Assembly (NCBI GenBank): GCA_964016885.1
Contig: OZ024748.1
Span: 33,694,599-33,758,598 of the forward strand
Origin: Eledone cirrhosa
Lineage: Eukaryota; Mollusca; Cephalopoda; Octopoda; Eledonidae
Direction: 5' to 3'
Length of the DNA stretch: 64,000 nucleotides
Every line of letters begins with the position of its first letter. The stretch's first letter is position 1. The notes under the pieces are model-generated. The model saw only the letters and a list, made by a program, of their open reading frames with translations, did not search any database and was not told where the DNA came from. Below, one piece after another: positions 8,146-21,505 of the stretch. Position numbers and translations under genes: made by a program.

Positions 8146-11100
8146 AGCGGTGGCGTGGTTGACATTAGGTAGAGTGAATCAGTGGTGGTGGACATTAGGT
8201 GGAGTGAATCAGTGGTGGTGGACATTAAATAGAGTGAATCAGTGGTGGTGGACATTAAGTAGACTGAATCAGTGGTGGTGGTGGACATTAGTTGGAGTGA
8301 ATCAGTGGTGGTGGACATTAGGTGGAGTGAATCAGTGGTTGTGGACATTAGGTGGAGTGAATCAGAGGTGGTGGACATCAGGTACTGTCAATCAGTGGTG
8401 GTGGACATTAGGTGGAGTGAATCAGTGGTGGTGGACATCAGGTACTGTCAATCAGTGGTGGTTGACATTAGGTGGTGTGAATTAGTGGTGGTGGATATTA
8501 GGAGGAGTGAATCAGTGGTGGTGGACATTAGGTAGAGGTAATCAGTGGTGGTGGACATTAAGTAGAGTGAATAAGTGGTGGTGGACATTAAGTAGACTGA
8601 ATCAGTGGTGGTGGACATTAGGTGGAGTGAATCAGTGGTGGTGGACATTAGGTGTAGTGAATCAGTGGTGGTGGACATTAGGTGGAGTGAATCAGTGGTG
8701 GTGGACATTAAGTAGACTGAATCAGTGGTGGTGGAAATAGGTGGAGTGAATCAGTGGTGGTGGACATTAGGTGGAGTGAATCAGTGGTGGTGGACATTAG
8801 GTGGAGTGAATCAGTGGTGGTGGACATTAGGTGGAGTGAATAAGTGGTGGTGGACATTAGGTAGAGTGAATCAGTGGTGGTGGACATTAGGTGGAGTGAA
8901 TCAGTGGTGGTGGACATTAGGTGGAGTGAATCAGTGGTGGTGGACATTAAGTAGAGTGAATCAGTGGTGGTGAACATTAGGTGGAGTGAATCAGTGGTGG
9001 TAGACATTAGGTGGAGTGAATTAGTGGCAGTGTGGTTGACATTAGGTGGAGTGAATCAGTGGTGGCGTGGTTGACATTAGGTAGAGTGAATCAGTGGTGG
9101 TGGACATTAGGTGGAGCGCATCAGTGGTGGTGGACATTAAGTAGAGTGAATCAGTGGTGGTGGTCATTAAGTAGAGTGAATCAATGGTGGTGGACATTAA
9201 GTAGACTGAATCAATGGTGGTGGACATTAGTTGGAGTGAATCAGTGGTGGTGTGGTGGACATTAGGTGGAGTGAATCAATGGTGGTGGACATCAGGTACT
9301 GTAAATCAGTGGTGGTGGACATTAGGTAGAGTGAATCAGTGGTGGTGTGGTTGACATTAGGTGGTGTGAGTTAGTGGTGGTGGACATTAGGTGGAGTGAA
9401 TCAGTGGTGGTGGACATTAGGTGGAGTGAATCAGTGGTGGTGTGGTTGACATTAGGTGGTGTGAGTTAGTGGTGGTGGACATTAGGTGGAGTGAATCAGT
9501 GGTGGTGGACATTAAGTAGAGTGAATCAGTGGTGGTGGACATTAAGTAGAGTGAATCAGTGGTGGTGGACATTAAGTAGACTGAATCAGTGGTGGTGGAC
9601 ATTAGGTGGAGTGAATCAGTGGTGGTGGACATTAGGTGGAGTGAATCAGTGGTGGTGGACATTAAGTAGAGTGAATCAGTGGTTTTTGACGTTAGGTGGA
9701 GTGAATCAGTGGTGGTGGACATTAGATGGAGTGCATCAGTGGTGGTGTGGTTGTGGACATTAGGTGGAGTGAATCAGTGGTGGTGGACATTAGGTAGAGT
9801 GAATCAGTGGTGGTGTGGTTGTGGACATTAGGTGGAGTGAATTAGTGGTGGTGGACATTAGGAGGAGTGAATCAGTGGTGGTGGACATTAGCAGGAGTGA
9901 ATCAGAGGTGGTGGACATTAGGTAGAGTGAATCAGTGGTGGTGTGGTTGACATTAGGTGGAGTGAATTAGTGGTGGTGGACATTAGGAGGAGTGAAGCAG
10001 TGGTGGTGGACATTAGGAGCAGTGAATCGGTGGTGGTGGACATTAGGTGGAGTGAATCAGTGGTGGTGTGGTTGACATTAGGTGGAGTGAATTAGTGGTG
10101 GTGGACATTAGATAGAGTGAATCAGTGGTGGTGGACATTAAGTAGAGTGAATCAGTGTTGGTGGACATTAGATAGAGTGAATCAGTTGTGGTAGACATTA
10201 GCTGGAGTAAATCAGTGGTGGTCGACATTAGGTAGAGTGAATCAATGGTGGTGGACATTAGGTGGAGTGAATCAGTGGTGGTGGACATTAGGTGGAGTGA
10301 ATCAGTGGTGGTGGACATTAGGTGGAGTGAATTAGTGGCAGTGTGGTTGACATTAGGTAGAGTGAATCAGTGGTGGCGTGGTTGACATTAGGTAGAGTGA
10401 ATCAGTGGTTGTGGACATTAGGTGGAGTGAATCAGTGGTGGTGGACATTAAGTAGAGTGAATCAGTGGTGGTGGACATTAAGTAGAGTGAATCAATGGTG
10501 GTGGACATTAAGTAGACTGAATCAGTGGTGGTGGACATTAAGTAGAGTGAATCAATGGTTGTGGACATCAGGTACTGTCAATCAGTGGTGGTGGACATTA
10601 GGTGGAGTGAATCAGTGGTGGTGGACATTAAGTAGAGTGAATCAGTGGTGGGGTGGTTGACATTAGGTGGTGTGAGTTAGTGGTGGTGGACATTAGGTGG
10701 AGTGAATCAGTGGTGGTGGACATTAGGTGGAGTGAATAAGTGGTGGTGGACTTTAAGTAGAGTGAATCAGTGGTGGTGGACATTAAGTAGAGTGAATAAG
10801 TGGTGGTGGACATTAAGTAGACTGAATCAGTGGTGGTGGACATTAGGTGGAGTGAATCAGTTGTGGTGGACATTAGGTGGAGTGAATCAGTGGTAGTGGA
10901 CATTAAGTAGAGTGAATCAGTGGTTTTGGACGTTAGGTGGAGTGAATCAGTGGTGGTGGACATTAGATGGAGTGAATCAGTGGTGTTGTGGTTGTGGATA
11001 TTAGGTGGAGTGAATCAGTGGTGGTGGACATTAGGTGGAGTCAATCAGTGGTGGTGTGGTGGACATTAGGGAGAGTGAATCATTGGTGGTGGACATTAGG

Positions 11101-13269
11101 AGGAGTGAATCAGTGGTGGTGGACAATAGGTAGAGTGAATCAGTGGTGGTGTGGTTGACATTAGGTTGAGTGAATTAGTGGTGGTGGACATTAGGAGGAG
11201 TGAATCAGTGGTGGTGGAAATTAGGAGGAGTGAATCAGTGGTGGTGAACATTAGGTGGAGTGAATCAGTGGTGGTATGGTTGACATTAGGTAGAGTGAAT
11301 CAGTGGTGGTGGATATTAGGTGGAGTGAATCAGTGGTGGTGGACATTAAGTAGAGTGAATCAGTGGTGGTGGATATTAGGTGGAGTGAATCAGTGGTGGT
11401 GGACATTAAGTAGACTGAATCAGTGGTGGTGGACATTAGTTGGAATGAATCAGTAGTAGTGGACATTAGGTAGAGTGAATCAGTGGTGTTGGACGTTAGG
11501 TGGAGTTAATCAGTGGTGGTGGACATTAGATGGAGTGAATCAGTGGTGGTGGACATTAGGTGTAGTCAATCAGTGTTGGTGTAGTGGACATTAGGGAGAG
11601 TGAATCATTGGTGGTGGACATTAGGTGGAGTTAATCAGTTGTGGTAGACATTAGCTGGAGTGAATCAGTAGTGGGGTGGCGGACATTAGGTGGAGTTCAT
11701 CAGTGGTGGTGGACATTAGATGTAGTAAATCAGTGGTGGTGGACATTAAGTGGAGTCAATTAGTGGTGGTGGACATTTGGTGGAGTGAATCAGTGGTGGT
11801 GGACATTAGGTGGAGTGAATCAGTGGTGGTGGAGATTAGGTGGAGTCAATCAGTGGTGGTGTGGTGGACATTAGGTAGAGTGAATCATTGGTGGTGGACA
11901 TTAGCTGGAGTGAATCAGTAGTGGGGTGGCGGACATTAGGTGGAGTTAATCAGTGGTGGTGTGGTGGACATTAGGTAGAGTGAATCATTGGTGGTTGAAA
12001 TTAGGTGGAGTGAATCAGTGGTGGTGGACATTAGGTGGAGTCAATCAGTGGTGGTGTGGTGGACATTAGGCAGAATGAATCATTGGTGGTGGAAATTAGG
12101 TGGAGTGAATCAGTGCTGGGGTGGTGGAGTTTAGGTGGATTTAATCAGTGATGGTGGACATTAGGTGGAGTGAATCAGTTGTGGTAGACATTAGCTGGAG
12201 TGAATCAGTGGTGGTGGACATTAGGTAGAGTGAATCAGTGGTGGTGAACATTAGGTAGAGTGGATCAGTGGTGGTGGACATTAGGTGGAGTGAATCAGTG
12301 GTGGTGGACATTAGGTGGAGCGAATCAGTGTTGGTGGACATTAAGTAGAGTGAATCAGTGGTGGTGGACAATAAGTAGACTGAATCAGTGGTGGTGGACA
12401 TTAGGTAGAGGTAATCAGTGGTGGTGGAGATTAGGTGGAGTGAATCAGTGGTGGTGTACATTAAGTAGAGTGAATCAGTGGTGGTGGACATTAAGTAGAC
12501 TGAATCAGTGGTGGTGGACATTAGGTGGAGTGAATCAGTGGTGGTGGACATTAGGTGGAGTGAATCAGTGGTGGTGGACATTAGGTGGAGTGAATAAGTG
12601 GTGGTGGACATTAGGTAGAGTGAATCAGTGGTGGTGGACATTAAGTAGAGTGAATAAGTGGTGGTGGACATTAAGTAGACTGAATCAGTGGTGGTGGACA
12701 TTAGGTGGAGTCAATCAGTGGTGGTGTGGTGGGTATTAGGGACAGTGAATCATTGGTGGTGGACATTAGGTGGAGTGAATCAGTGGTGGTGGACATTAGG
12801 AAGAGTGAATCAGGGGTGGTGGACATTAGGAGGAGTGAATCAGTGGTGGTGGACATATGTAGAGTGAATCAGTGGTGGTGGACATTAGGTGGAGTGAATC
12901 AGTGGTGGTGGACATTAGGTAGAGTGAATCAGTAATGGTGGACATTAGATAGAGTGAATCAGTGGTGGTGGACATTAGGTGGAGTGAATTAGTGGTGGTG
13001 GACATTAGGTAGAGTGAATCAGTAATGGTGGACATTAGATAGAGTGAATCAGTGGTGGTGGACATTAGGTGGAGTGAATCAGTGGTGGTGGACATTAGGA
13101 GGAGTGAATCAGTGGTGGTGGACATTAGGAGGAGTTAATCAGTGGTGGTGGACATTAGGTGGAGTCAATCAGTGTTGGTGTAGTGGACATTAGGGAGAGT
13201 GAATCATTGGTGGTGGAAATTAGGTGGAGTGAATCAGTGGTGCTGGACATTAGGTGGAGTTAATCAGTT
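8146..13269. repeat. Mixed satellite with repeated 1.2-kb arrangement
   Basis: This block mixes canonical, AAGTAGAG, AAGTAGACTG and linker units. The marker GGTTGACATTAGGTGGTGTG followed by AGTTAG occurs near 9350, 9445 and 10660. The last two are followed by the same unit order, so about 300 bp is repeated at roughly 1.2-kb spacing. A close relative of the 10.63-10.96 kb stretch lies at 31.76-32.1 kb. A GGATCAG-containing stretch with an AGCGAATCAGTGTTGG unit lies near 12.26-12.33 kb and recurs near 16.08 kb. No gene is seen. Confidence 0.75.
11706..11921. repeat. Reused 216-bp module, copy near 11.8 kb
   Basis: This distinctive order of units contains ATTAAGTGGAG, GACATTTGGTGGAG, a GAGATTAGG unit, a GTGGTGTGGTGGAC linker, GAATCATTGG and ATTAGCTGGAG, and ends at AATCAGTAGTGGG. 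The same order ends at 13485, 28254, 48980 and 60499, with minor base changes. It is a mosaic block that moved as a unit within the array. Confidence 0.8.
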
Positions 13270-13485
13270 GTGGTAGACATTAGCTTGAGTAAATCAGTGG
13301 TGGTGGACATTAAGTGGAGTCAATTAGTGGTGGTGGACATTTGGTGGAGTGAATCAGTGGTGGTGGACATTAGGTGGAGTGAATCAGTGGTGGTGGTGAT
13401 TAGGTGGAGTCAATCAGTGGTGGTGTGGTGGACATTAGGTAGAGTGAATCATTGGTGGTGGACATTAGCTGGAGTGAATCAGTAG
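13270..13485. repeat. Reused 216-bp module, copy near 13.4 kb
   Basis: The unit order matches the module ending at 11921, including ATTAAGTGGAGTCAATTAG and GACATTTGG. It differs in a few bases, for example GTGGTGATTAGG where others have GTGGAGATTAGG. It is followed by GGGGTGGCGGACATTAGG, as in other copies. Confidence 0.8.
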
Positions 13486-16400
13486 TGGGGTGGCGGACAT
13501 TAGGTAGAGTGAATCATTGGTGGTTGAAATTAGGTGGAGTGAATCAGTGGTGGTGGACATTAGGTGGAGTCAATCAGTGGTGGTGGACATTAGGTAGAGT
13601 GAATCAGTGGTGGTGGACATTAGGTGGAGTGAATCAGTGGTGGTGTGGTTGTGGACATTAGGTGGAGTGGATCAGTGGTGGTGGACATTAGGTGGAGTGA
13701 ATCAGTGGTGGCGGACATTAGGTGGAGTGAATCAGTGGTGGTGGACATTAGGTGGAGCGAATCAGTGTTGGTGGACATTAAGTAGAGTGAATCAGTGGTG
13801 GTGGACATTAGGTGGAGTGAATCAGTGGTGGTGGACATTAGGTGGAGTGAATCAGTGGTGGTGGACATTAGATGGAGTGAATCAGTGGTGGTGTGGTTGT
13901 GGACATTAGGTGGAGTGAATCAGTGGTGGTGGACATTAGATGGAGTGAATCAGTGGTGGTGGACATTAGGTGGAGTCAATCAGTGGTGGTGTGGTGGACA
14001 TTAGGGAGAGTGAATCATTGGTGGTGGACATTAGGTGGAGTGTATCAGTGGTGGTGGACATTAGGAGGAGTGAATCAGTGGTGGTGGACATTAGGAGGAG
14101 TGAATCAGTGGTGGTGGACATTAGGAGGAGTGAATCAGTGGTGGTGGACATTAGGAGGAGTGAATCAGTGGTGGTGGACATTAGGTGGAGTGAATCAGTG
14201 GTGGTGTGTTGGACATTAGGTGGAGTGAATCAGTGGTGGTGGACGTTAGGTAGAGTGAATCAGTGGTGCTGGACATTAGGAGGAGTGAATCAGTGGTGGT
14301 GTGTTGGACATTAGGAGGAGTGAATCAGTGGTGGTGGACATTAGGTGGAGTGAATCAGTGGTGGTGTGGTTGACATTAGGTTGAGTGAATTAGTGGTGGT
14401 GGACATCAGGTGGAGTGAATCAGTGGTGGACATTAGGTGGAGTGAATCAGTGGTGGTGTGTTGGACATTAGGAGGAGTGAATCAGTGGTGGTGTGTTGGA
14501 CATTAGGAGGAGTGAATCAGTGGTGGTGGACATTAGGTGGAGTGAATCAGTGGTGGTGTGGTTGACATTAGGTTGAGTGAATTAGTGGTGGTGGACATCA
14601 GGTGGAGTGAATCAGTGGTGGACATTAGGAGGAGTGAATCAGTGGTGGTTGACATTAGGTGGAGTGAATCAGTGGTGGACATTAGGAGGAGTAAATCAGT
14701 GGTGGTGGACATTAGGAGGAGTGAATCAGTGGTGGTGGACATTAGGTGGAGTGAATCACTGGTGGTGTGTTGGACATTAGGAGGAGTGAATCAGTGGTGG
14801 TGGACATTAGGAGGAGTGAATCAGTGGTGGTGGACATTAGGTGGAGTGAATCAGTGGTGGTGTGGTTGACATCAGGTGGAGTGAATCAGTGGTGGTGTGT
14901 TGGACATTAGGAGGAGTGAATCAGTGGTGGTGGACATTAGTAGGAGTGAATCAGTGGTGGTGGACATTAGGAGGAGTGAATCAGTGGTGGTGGAAATTAG
15001 GAGGAGTAAATCAGTGGTGGTGGACATTAGGAGGAGTGAATCAGTGGTGGTGTGTTGGACATTAGGAGGAGTGAATCAGTGGTGGTGGACATTAGGAGGA
15101 GTGAATCAGTGGTGGTGGACATTAGGTGGAGTGAATCAGTGGTGGTGTGTTGGACATTAGGTCGAGTGAATCAGTGGTGGTGGACATTAAGTAGAGTGAA
15201 TCAGTGTTGGTGGACATTAGGAGGAGTGAATCAGCGGTGGTGGACGTTAGGTGGGGTTAATCAGTGGTGGTGGACATTAGATGGAGTGAATCAGTGGTGG
15301 TGGACATTAGGTAGAGTGAATCAGTAGTGGCGTGGTTGACATTAGGTAGAGTGAATCAGTAGGGGGGTGGCGGACATTAGGTGGAGTGAATCAGTGGTGG
15401 TGGACATTAGGTGGAGTGAATCAGTGGTGGTGGACATTAGGTAGAGTGAATCAGTAGTGGGGTGGCGGACATTAGGTGGAGTGAATCAGTGGTGGTGGAG
15501 ATTAGGTAGAGTGAATCAGTGGTGGTGGACATTAGGTGGAGTAAATTAGTGGTGGTGGACATTAGGTGGAGTAAATCAGTGGTGGTGTGGTGGTGGACAT
15601 TAGGTGGAGTGAATCAGTGGTGGTGGACATTAGGTGGAGTGAATCAGTGGTGGTGGACATTAGGTAGAGTGATACAGTGGTGTTGTGGTGGGTATTAGGG
15701 AGAGTGAATCATTGGTGGTGGACATTAGGTGGAGTGAATCAGTGGTGGTGGACATTAAGAAGAGTGAATCAGGGGTGGTGGACATTAGGTGGAGTGAATC
15801 AGTGTTGGTGGACATATGTAGAGTGAATCAGTGGTGGTGGACATATGTGGAGTGAATCAGTGGTGGTGTGGGTGACATTAGGTTGAGTGAATTATGGTGG
15901 TGGACATTAGGTAGAGTGAATCAGTAATGGTGGACATTAAGTAGAGTGAAATTAGGTGGACATTAAGTAGAATGAAATTAGGTGGAGTGAATCAGTGCTG
16001 GGGTGGTGGAGATTAGGTGGAGTGAATCAGTTGTGGTAGACATTAGGTAGAGTGAATCAGTGGTGGTGGACATTAGGTAGAGTGGATCAGTGGTGGTGGA
16101 CATTAGGTGGAGCGAATCAGTGTTGGTGGACATTAAGTAGAGTGAATCAGTGGTGGTGGACATTAAGTAGACTGAATCAGTGGTGGTGGACATTAGGTGG
16201 AGTGAATCAGTGGTGGTGGACATTAGGTGGAGTGAATCAGTGGTGGTGGACATTAGGTGGAGTGAATCAGTGGTGGTGGACATTAGATATTAGATGGAGT
16301 GAATCAGTGGTGGTGTGGTTGTGGACATTAGGTGGAGTGAATCAGTGGTGGTGGACACTAGGTGGAGTCAATCAGTGGTGGTGTGGTGGACATTAGGTGG

Positions 16401-16889
16401 AGTGAATCAGTGGTGGTGGGCAGTAGGTGGAGTGAATCAGTGGTGGTGGACATTAGGTGGAGTGAATCAGTGGTGGTGGACATTAGGTGGAGTGAATCAG
16501 TGGTGGTGGACATTAGGTGGAGTGAATCAGTGGTGGGGGACATTAGGTGGAGTGAATCAGTGGTGGTGGGCATTAGGTGGAGTGAATCAGTGGTGGTGGA
16601 CATTAGCTGGAGTGAATCAGTAGTGGGGTGGCGGACATTAGGTAGAGTGAATCATTGGTGGTTGAAATTAGGTGGAGTGAATCAGTGGTGGTGGACATTA
16701 GGTGGAGTCAATCAGTGGTGGTGGACATTAGGTAGAGTGAATCAGTGGTGGTGGACATTAGGTGGAGTGAATCAGTGGTGGTGTGGTTGTGGACATTAGG
16801 TGGAGTGGATCAGTGGTGGTGGACATTAGGTGGAGTGAATCAGTGGTGGCGGACATTAGGTGGAGTGAATCAGTGGTGGTGGACATTAG
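13486..16889. repeat. Mixed satellite with AGGAGGAG-rich block and 3,138-bp spaced duplicate
   Basis: From about 14.06 to 15.17 kb ATTAGGAGGAG units dominate, separated by GTGTGTTGGAC linkers and by shortened units (CAGTGGTGGACATTAGG), with a local 155-bp period near 14.90 and 15.05 kb. The segment starting near 13466 (GCTGGAGTGAATCAGTAGTG, through GTGTGGTTGTGGAC and GGAGTGGATCAG) recurs 3,138 bp downstream near 16604. Between 15.88 and 15.99 kb the units are degenerate, with GAAATTAGGTGGACATTAAG instead of a full unit. Confidence 0.75.
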
Positions 16890-19800
16890 GTGGAGTGAAT
16901 CAGTGGTGGTGGACATATGTAGAGTGAATCAGTGGTGGTGGACATTAGGTAGAGTGAATCAGTGGTGGTGGAGATTAGGTGGAGTCAATCAGTGGTGGTG
17001 TGGTCGACATTAGGTGGAGTGAATCAGTGGTGGTGGACATTATGTGGAGTCAATCAGTGGTGGTGTGGTCGACATTAGGTAGAGTGAAGCGTTGGTGGTG
17101 GACATTAGGTGGAGTGAATCAGTGCTGGGGTGGTGGACATTAGGTGGAGTGAATCAGTGGTGGTGTGCTTGACATTAGGTTGAGTGAATTAGTGGTGGTG
17201 GACATTAGGAGGAGTGAATCAGTGGTGGTGGAAATTAGGAGGAGTGAATCAGTGGTGGTGGACATTAGGAGGAGTGAATCAGTGGTGGTGGACATTAGGA
17301 GGAGTGAATCAGTGGTGGTGGAAATTAGGAGGAGTGAATCAGTGGTGGTGGACATTAGGAGGAGTGAATCAGTGGTGGTGTGGTGGACATAAGGTGGAGT
17401 GAATCAGTGGTGGTGTGTTGGACATTAGGTGGAGTGAATCAGTGGTGGTGTGGTTGACATTAGGTTGAGTGAATCAGTGGTGGTGGACATTAGGAGGAGT
17501 GAATCAGTGGTGGTGGACATTAGGAGGAGTGAATCAGTGGTGGTGTGGTTGACATCAGGTGGAGTGAATCAGTGGTGGTGGAAATTAGGAGGAGTGAATC
17601 AGTGGTGGTGGACATTAGGAGGAGTGAATCAGTGGTGGTGTGGTGGACATCAGGTGGAGTGAATTAGTGGTGGTGTGGTTGACATCAGGTGGAGTGAATT
17701 AGTGGTGGTGGAAAATAGGAGGAGTGAATTAGTGGTGGTGGACATTAGGTTGAGTGAATCAGTGGTGGTGGACATTAGGAGGAGTGAATCAGTGGTGGTG
17801 TGGTTGACATCAGGTGGAGTGAATTAGTGGTGGTGGAAATTAGGAGGAGTGAATTAGTGGTGGTGGACATTAGGTTGAGTGAATCAGTGGTGGTGGACAT
17901 TAACTAGAGTGATTCAGTGTTGGTGGACATTAGGTAGAGTGAATCAGTGGTGTTGGACATTAGATGGAGTGAATCAGTGGGGTGTGGTGGTGGTCATTAG
18001 CTGGTGTAAATCAGTGGTGGTGGACATTAGGTAGAGTGAATCAGTAGTGGGGTGGCGGACATTAGGTGGAGTTCATCAGTGGTGGTGGACATTAGGTTGA
18101 GTGAGTCAGTGGTGGCGGACATTAGGTTGAGTGAATCAGTGGTGGCGGACATTAGGTGGAGTGAATCAGTAGTGGGGTGGCGGACATTAGGTGGAGTTCA
18201 TCAGTGGTGGTGGACATTAGGTGGAGTTCATCAGTGGTGGTGGACATTAGGTTGAGTGAATCAGTGGTGGCGGACATTAGGTGGAGTGAATCAGTGGTGG
18301 TGGACATTAGGTAGAGTGAATCAGTGGTGGTGGACATTAGGTGGAGTGAATCAGTGGTGGTGGACATTAGGTGGAGTGAATCAGTGGTGGTGGACATTAG
18401 GTGGAGTGAATCAGTGGTGGTGGACATTAGGTGGAGTGAATCAGTGGTGGTGTAGATTAGTTAGAGTGAATCAGTGGTGGTGGAGATTAGGTGGAGTGAA
18501 TCAGTGGTGGTGGACATTAGGTGGAGTGAATCAGTGGTGGTGGACATTAGGTGGAGTGAATCAGTGGTGGTGGAGATTAGGTGGAGTGAATCAGTGGTTG
18601 TGGACATTAGGTGGAGCGAATCAGTGTTGGTGGACATTAGGAGGAGTGAGTCAGTGGTGGTGGACATATGTAGAGTGAATCAGTGGTGGTGGACATTAGG
18701 TGGAGTGAATCAGTGGTGGTGGAGATTAGGTGGAGTCAATCAGTGGTGGTGTGGTGGACATTAGGTGGAGTGAATCATTGGTGGTCGACATAAGGTGGAG
18801 TGAATCAGTGGTGGTGGACATTAGGTGGAATGAATCAGTGGTGGTGGAGATTAGGTGGAGTCAATCAGTGGTGGTGTGGTGGACATTAGGTAGAGTGAAT
18901 CATTGGTGGTCGACATAAGGTGGAGTGAATCAGTGGTGGTGGACATTAGGTGGAGTGAATCAGTGGTGGTGGACATTAGGTAGAGTGAATCAGTGGTGGT
19001 GGAGATTAGGTGGAGTCAATCAGTGGTGGTGTGGTGGACATTAGGTAGAGTGAAGCGTTGGTGGTGGACATTAGGTGGAGTGAATCAGTGCTGGGGTGGT
19101 GGAGATTAGATGGAGTTAATCAGTGCTGGTGGACATTAGGTGGAGTGAATCAGTGGTGGTGGACATTAGGTGGAGTGAATCAGTGGTGGTGGACATTAGG
19201 TGGAGTGAATCAGTGGTGGTGGGCATTAGGTGGAGTGAATCAGTGGTGGTGGACATTAGGTGGAGTGAATCAGTGGTGGTGGACATTAGGTGGAGTGAAT
19301 CAGTGGTGGCGGACATTAGGTGGAGTGAATCAGTGGTGGTGGACATTAGGTGGAGTGAATCAGTGGTGGTGGACATTAGGTGGAGTGAATCAGTGGTGGT
19401 GGGCATTAGGTGGAGTGAATCAGTGGTGGTGTGTATTAGGTGGAGTGAATCAGTGGTGGCGGACATTAGGTGGGGTGAATCAGTGGTGGTGTGGTTGACA
19501 TTAGGTGGAGTGAATCAGTGGTGGTGGACATTAGCTGGAGTCAATCAGTGGTGGTGTGGTGGACATTAGGTGGAGTGAATCAGTGGTGGTGGACATTAGC
19601 TGGAGTCAATCAGTGGTGGTGGATATTAGGTGGAGTGAATCAGTGGTGGTGTGGTGGTGGACATTAGGAGGAGTGAATCAGTGGTGGTGGACATTAGATG
19701 GAGTCAATCAGTGGTGGTGTGGTTGACATTAGGTGGAGTGAATCAGTGGTGGTGGACATTAGGTGGAGTGAATCAGTGGTGGTGTGGTGGTGGACATTAG

Positions 19801-21505
19801 GAGGAGTGAATCAGTGGTGGTGGACATTAGATGGAGTGAATCAGTGGTGGTGTGGTGGTGGACATTAGGAGGAGTGAATCAGTGGTGGTGGACTTAGGTG
19901 GAGTGAATCAGTGGTGGTGTGGTGGTGGACATTAGGAGGAGTGAATCAGTGGTGGTGGACATTAGATGGAGTGAATCAGTGGTGGTGTGGTTGTGGACAT
20001 TAGGTGGAGCGAATCAGTGTTGGTGGACATATGTAGAGTGAATCAGTGGTGGTGGACATTAGGTGGAGTGAATCAGTGGTGGTGGAGATTAGGTGGAGTC
20101 AATCAGTGGTGGTGTGGTGGACATTAGGTAGAGTGAATCATTGGTGGTCGACATTAGGTGGAGTGAATCAGTGGTGGTGGACATTATGTGGAGTCAATCA
20201 GTGGTGGTGTGGTCGACATTAGGTAGAGTGAAGCGTTGGTGGTGGACTTAGGTGGAGTGAATCAGTGCTGGGGTGGTGGAGATTAGATGGAGTTAATCAG
20301 TGCTGGTGGACATTAGGTGGAGTTAATCAGTGGTGGTGGACATTAGGTGGAGTGAATCAGTGGTGGTGGACATTAGGAGGAGTGAATCAGTGGTGGTGGA
20401 CATTAGGTGGAGTGAATCAGTGGTGGTGTGGTTGACATTAGGTGGAGTGAATTAGTGGTGGTGGACATTAGGTGGAGTGAATCAGTGGTGGACATTAGGT
20501 GGAGTGAATCAGTGGTGGTTGACATTAGGTGGAGTGAATTAGTGGTGGTGTGGTTGACATTAGGTGGAGTGAATTAGTGGTGGTGGAAATTAGGAGGAGT
20601 GAATCAGTGGTGGTGGACATTAGGAAGAGTGAATCAGTGGTGGTGTGGTTGACATTAGGTGGAGTGAATCAGTGGTGGTGGACATTAGGTTGAGTGAATC
20701 AGTGGTGGTGGACATTAACTAGAGTGAATCAGTGTTGGTGGACATTAGGTAGAGTGAATCAGTGGTGTTGGACGTTAGGTGGGGTTAATCAGTGGTGGTG
20801 GACATTAGATGGAGTGAATCAGTGGTGGTGTGGTGGTGGTCATTAGCTGGTGTAAATCAGTGGTGGTGGACATTAGGTAGAGTGAATCAGTAGTGGGGTG
20901 GCGGACATTAGGTGGAGTTCATCAGTGGTGGTGGACATTAGGTTGAGTGAGTCAGTGGTGGCGGACATTAGGTGGAGTGAATCAGTGGTGGTGGAGATTA
21001 GGTGGAGTGAATCAGTGGTGGTGGACATTAGGTGGAGTGAATCAGTGGTGACGGACATTAGGTGGAGTGAATCAGTGGTGGACATTAGGTGGAGTGAATC
21101 AGTGGTGGTGGACATTAGGTGGAGTGAATCAGTGGTGGTGGACATTAGGTGGAGTGAATCAGTGGTGGTGGACATTAGCTGGAGTCAATCAGTGGTGGTG
21201 TGGTTGACATTAGGTGGAGTGAATCAGTGGTGGTGGACATTAGGTGGAGTGAATCAGTGGTGGTGTGGTGGTGGACATTAGGATGAGTGAATCAGTGGTG
21301 GTGGACATTAGATGGAGTGAATCAGTGGTGGTGTGGTGGCGGACATTAGGAGGAGTGAATCAGTGGTGGTGGACTTAGGTGGAGTGAATCAGTGGTGGTG
21401 TGGTGGTGGACATTAGGAGGAGTGAATCAGTGGTGGTGGACATTAGATGGAGTGAATCAGTGGTGGTGTGGTTGTGGACATTAGGTGGAGTGAATCAGTG
21501 GTGGT
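16890..21505. repeat. 4.5-kb super-unit, copy 1
   Basis: Sequence from about 16.9 kb reappears downstream at offsets that change in steps: +4,595 near 17.0 kb, +4,340 near 18.05 kb, +4,610 near 19.06 kb and +4,482 near 20.9 kb. Landmarks are GTGAAGCGTTGG, GTTCATCAGTGG, GTGTAGATTAGTTAGAG, AGCGAATCAGTGTTGG, CATATGTAGAG and GGTGGGCATTAGG. The offset steps indicate local gain or loss of blocks of units after duplication. Boundaries are approximate. Confidence 0.85.

Noticed and set aside
14001..14010. Telomere repeat (TTAGG or TTAGGG)
   Set aside because: TTAGG occurs once per 30-bp unit inside a larger motif, and TTAGGG only in occasional variants such as ATTAGGGAGAG. There is no run of telomere repeats.
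19125..19132. GCTGGTGG octamer matching the bacterial Chi sequence
   Set aside because: It arises by a single change in the common CAGTGGTGG motif and occurs in scattered units. Chi acts with bacterial RecBCD, so it has no meaning in a eukaryotic array.
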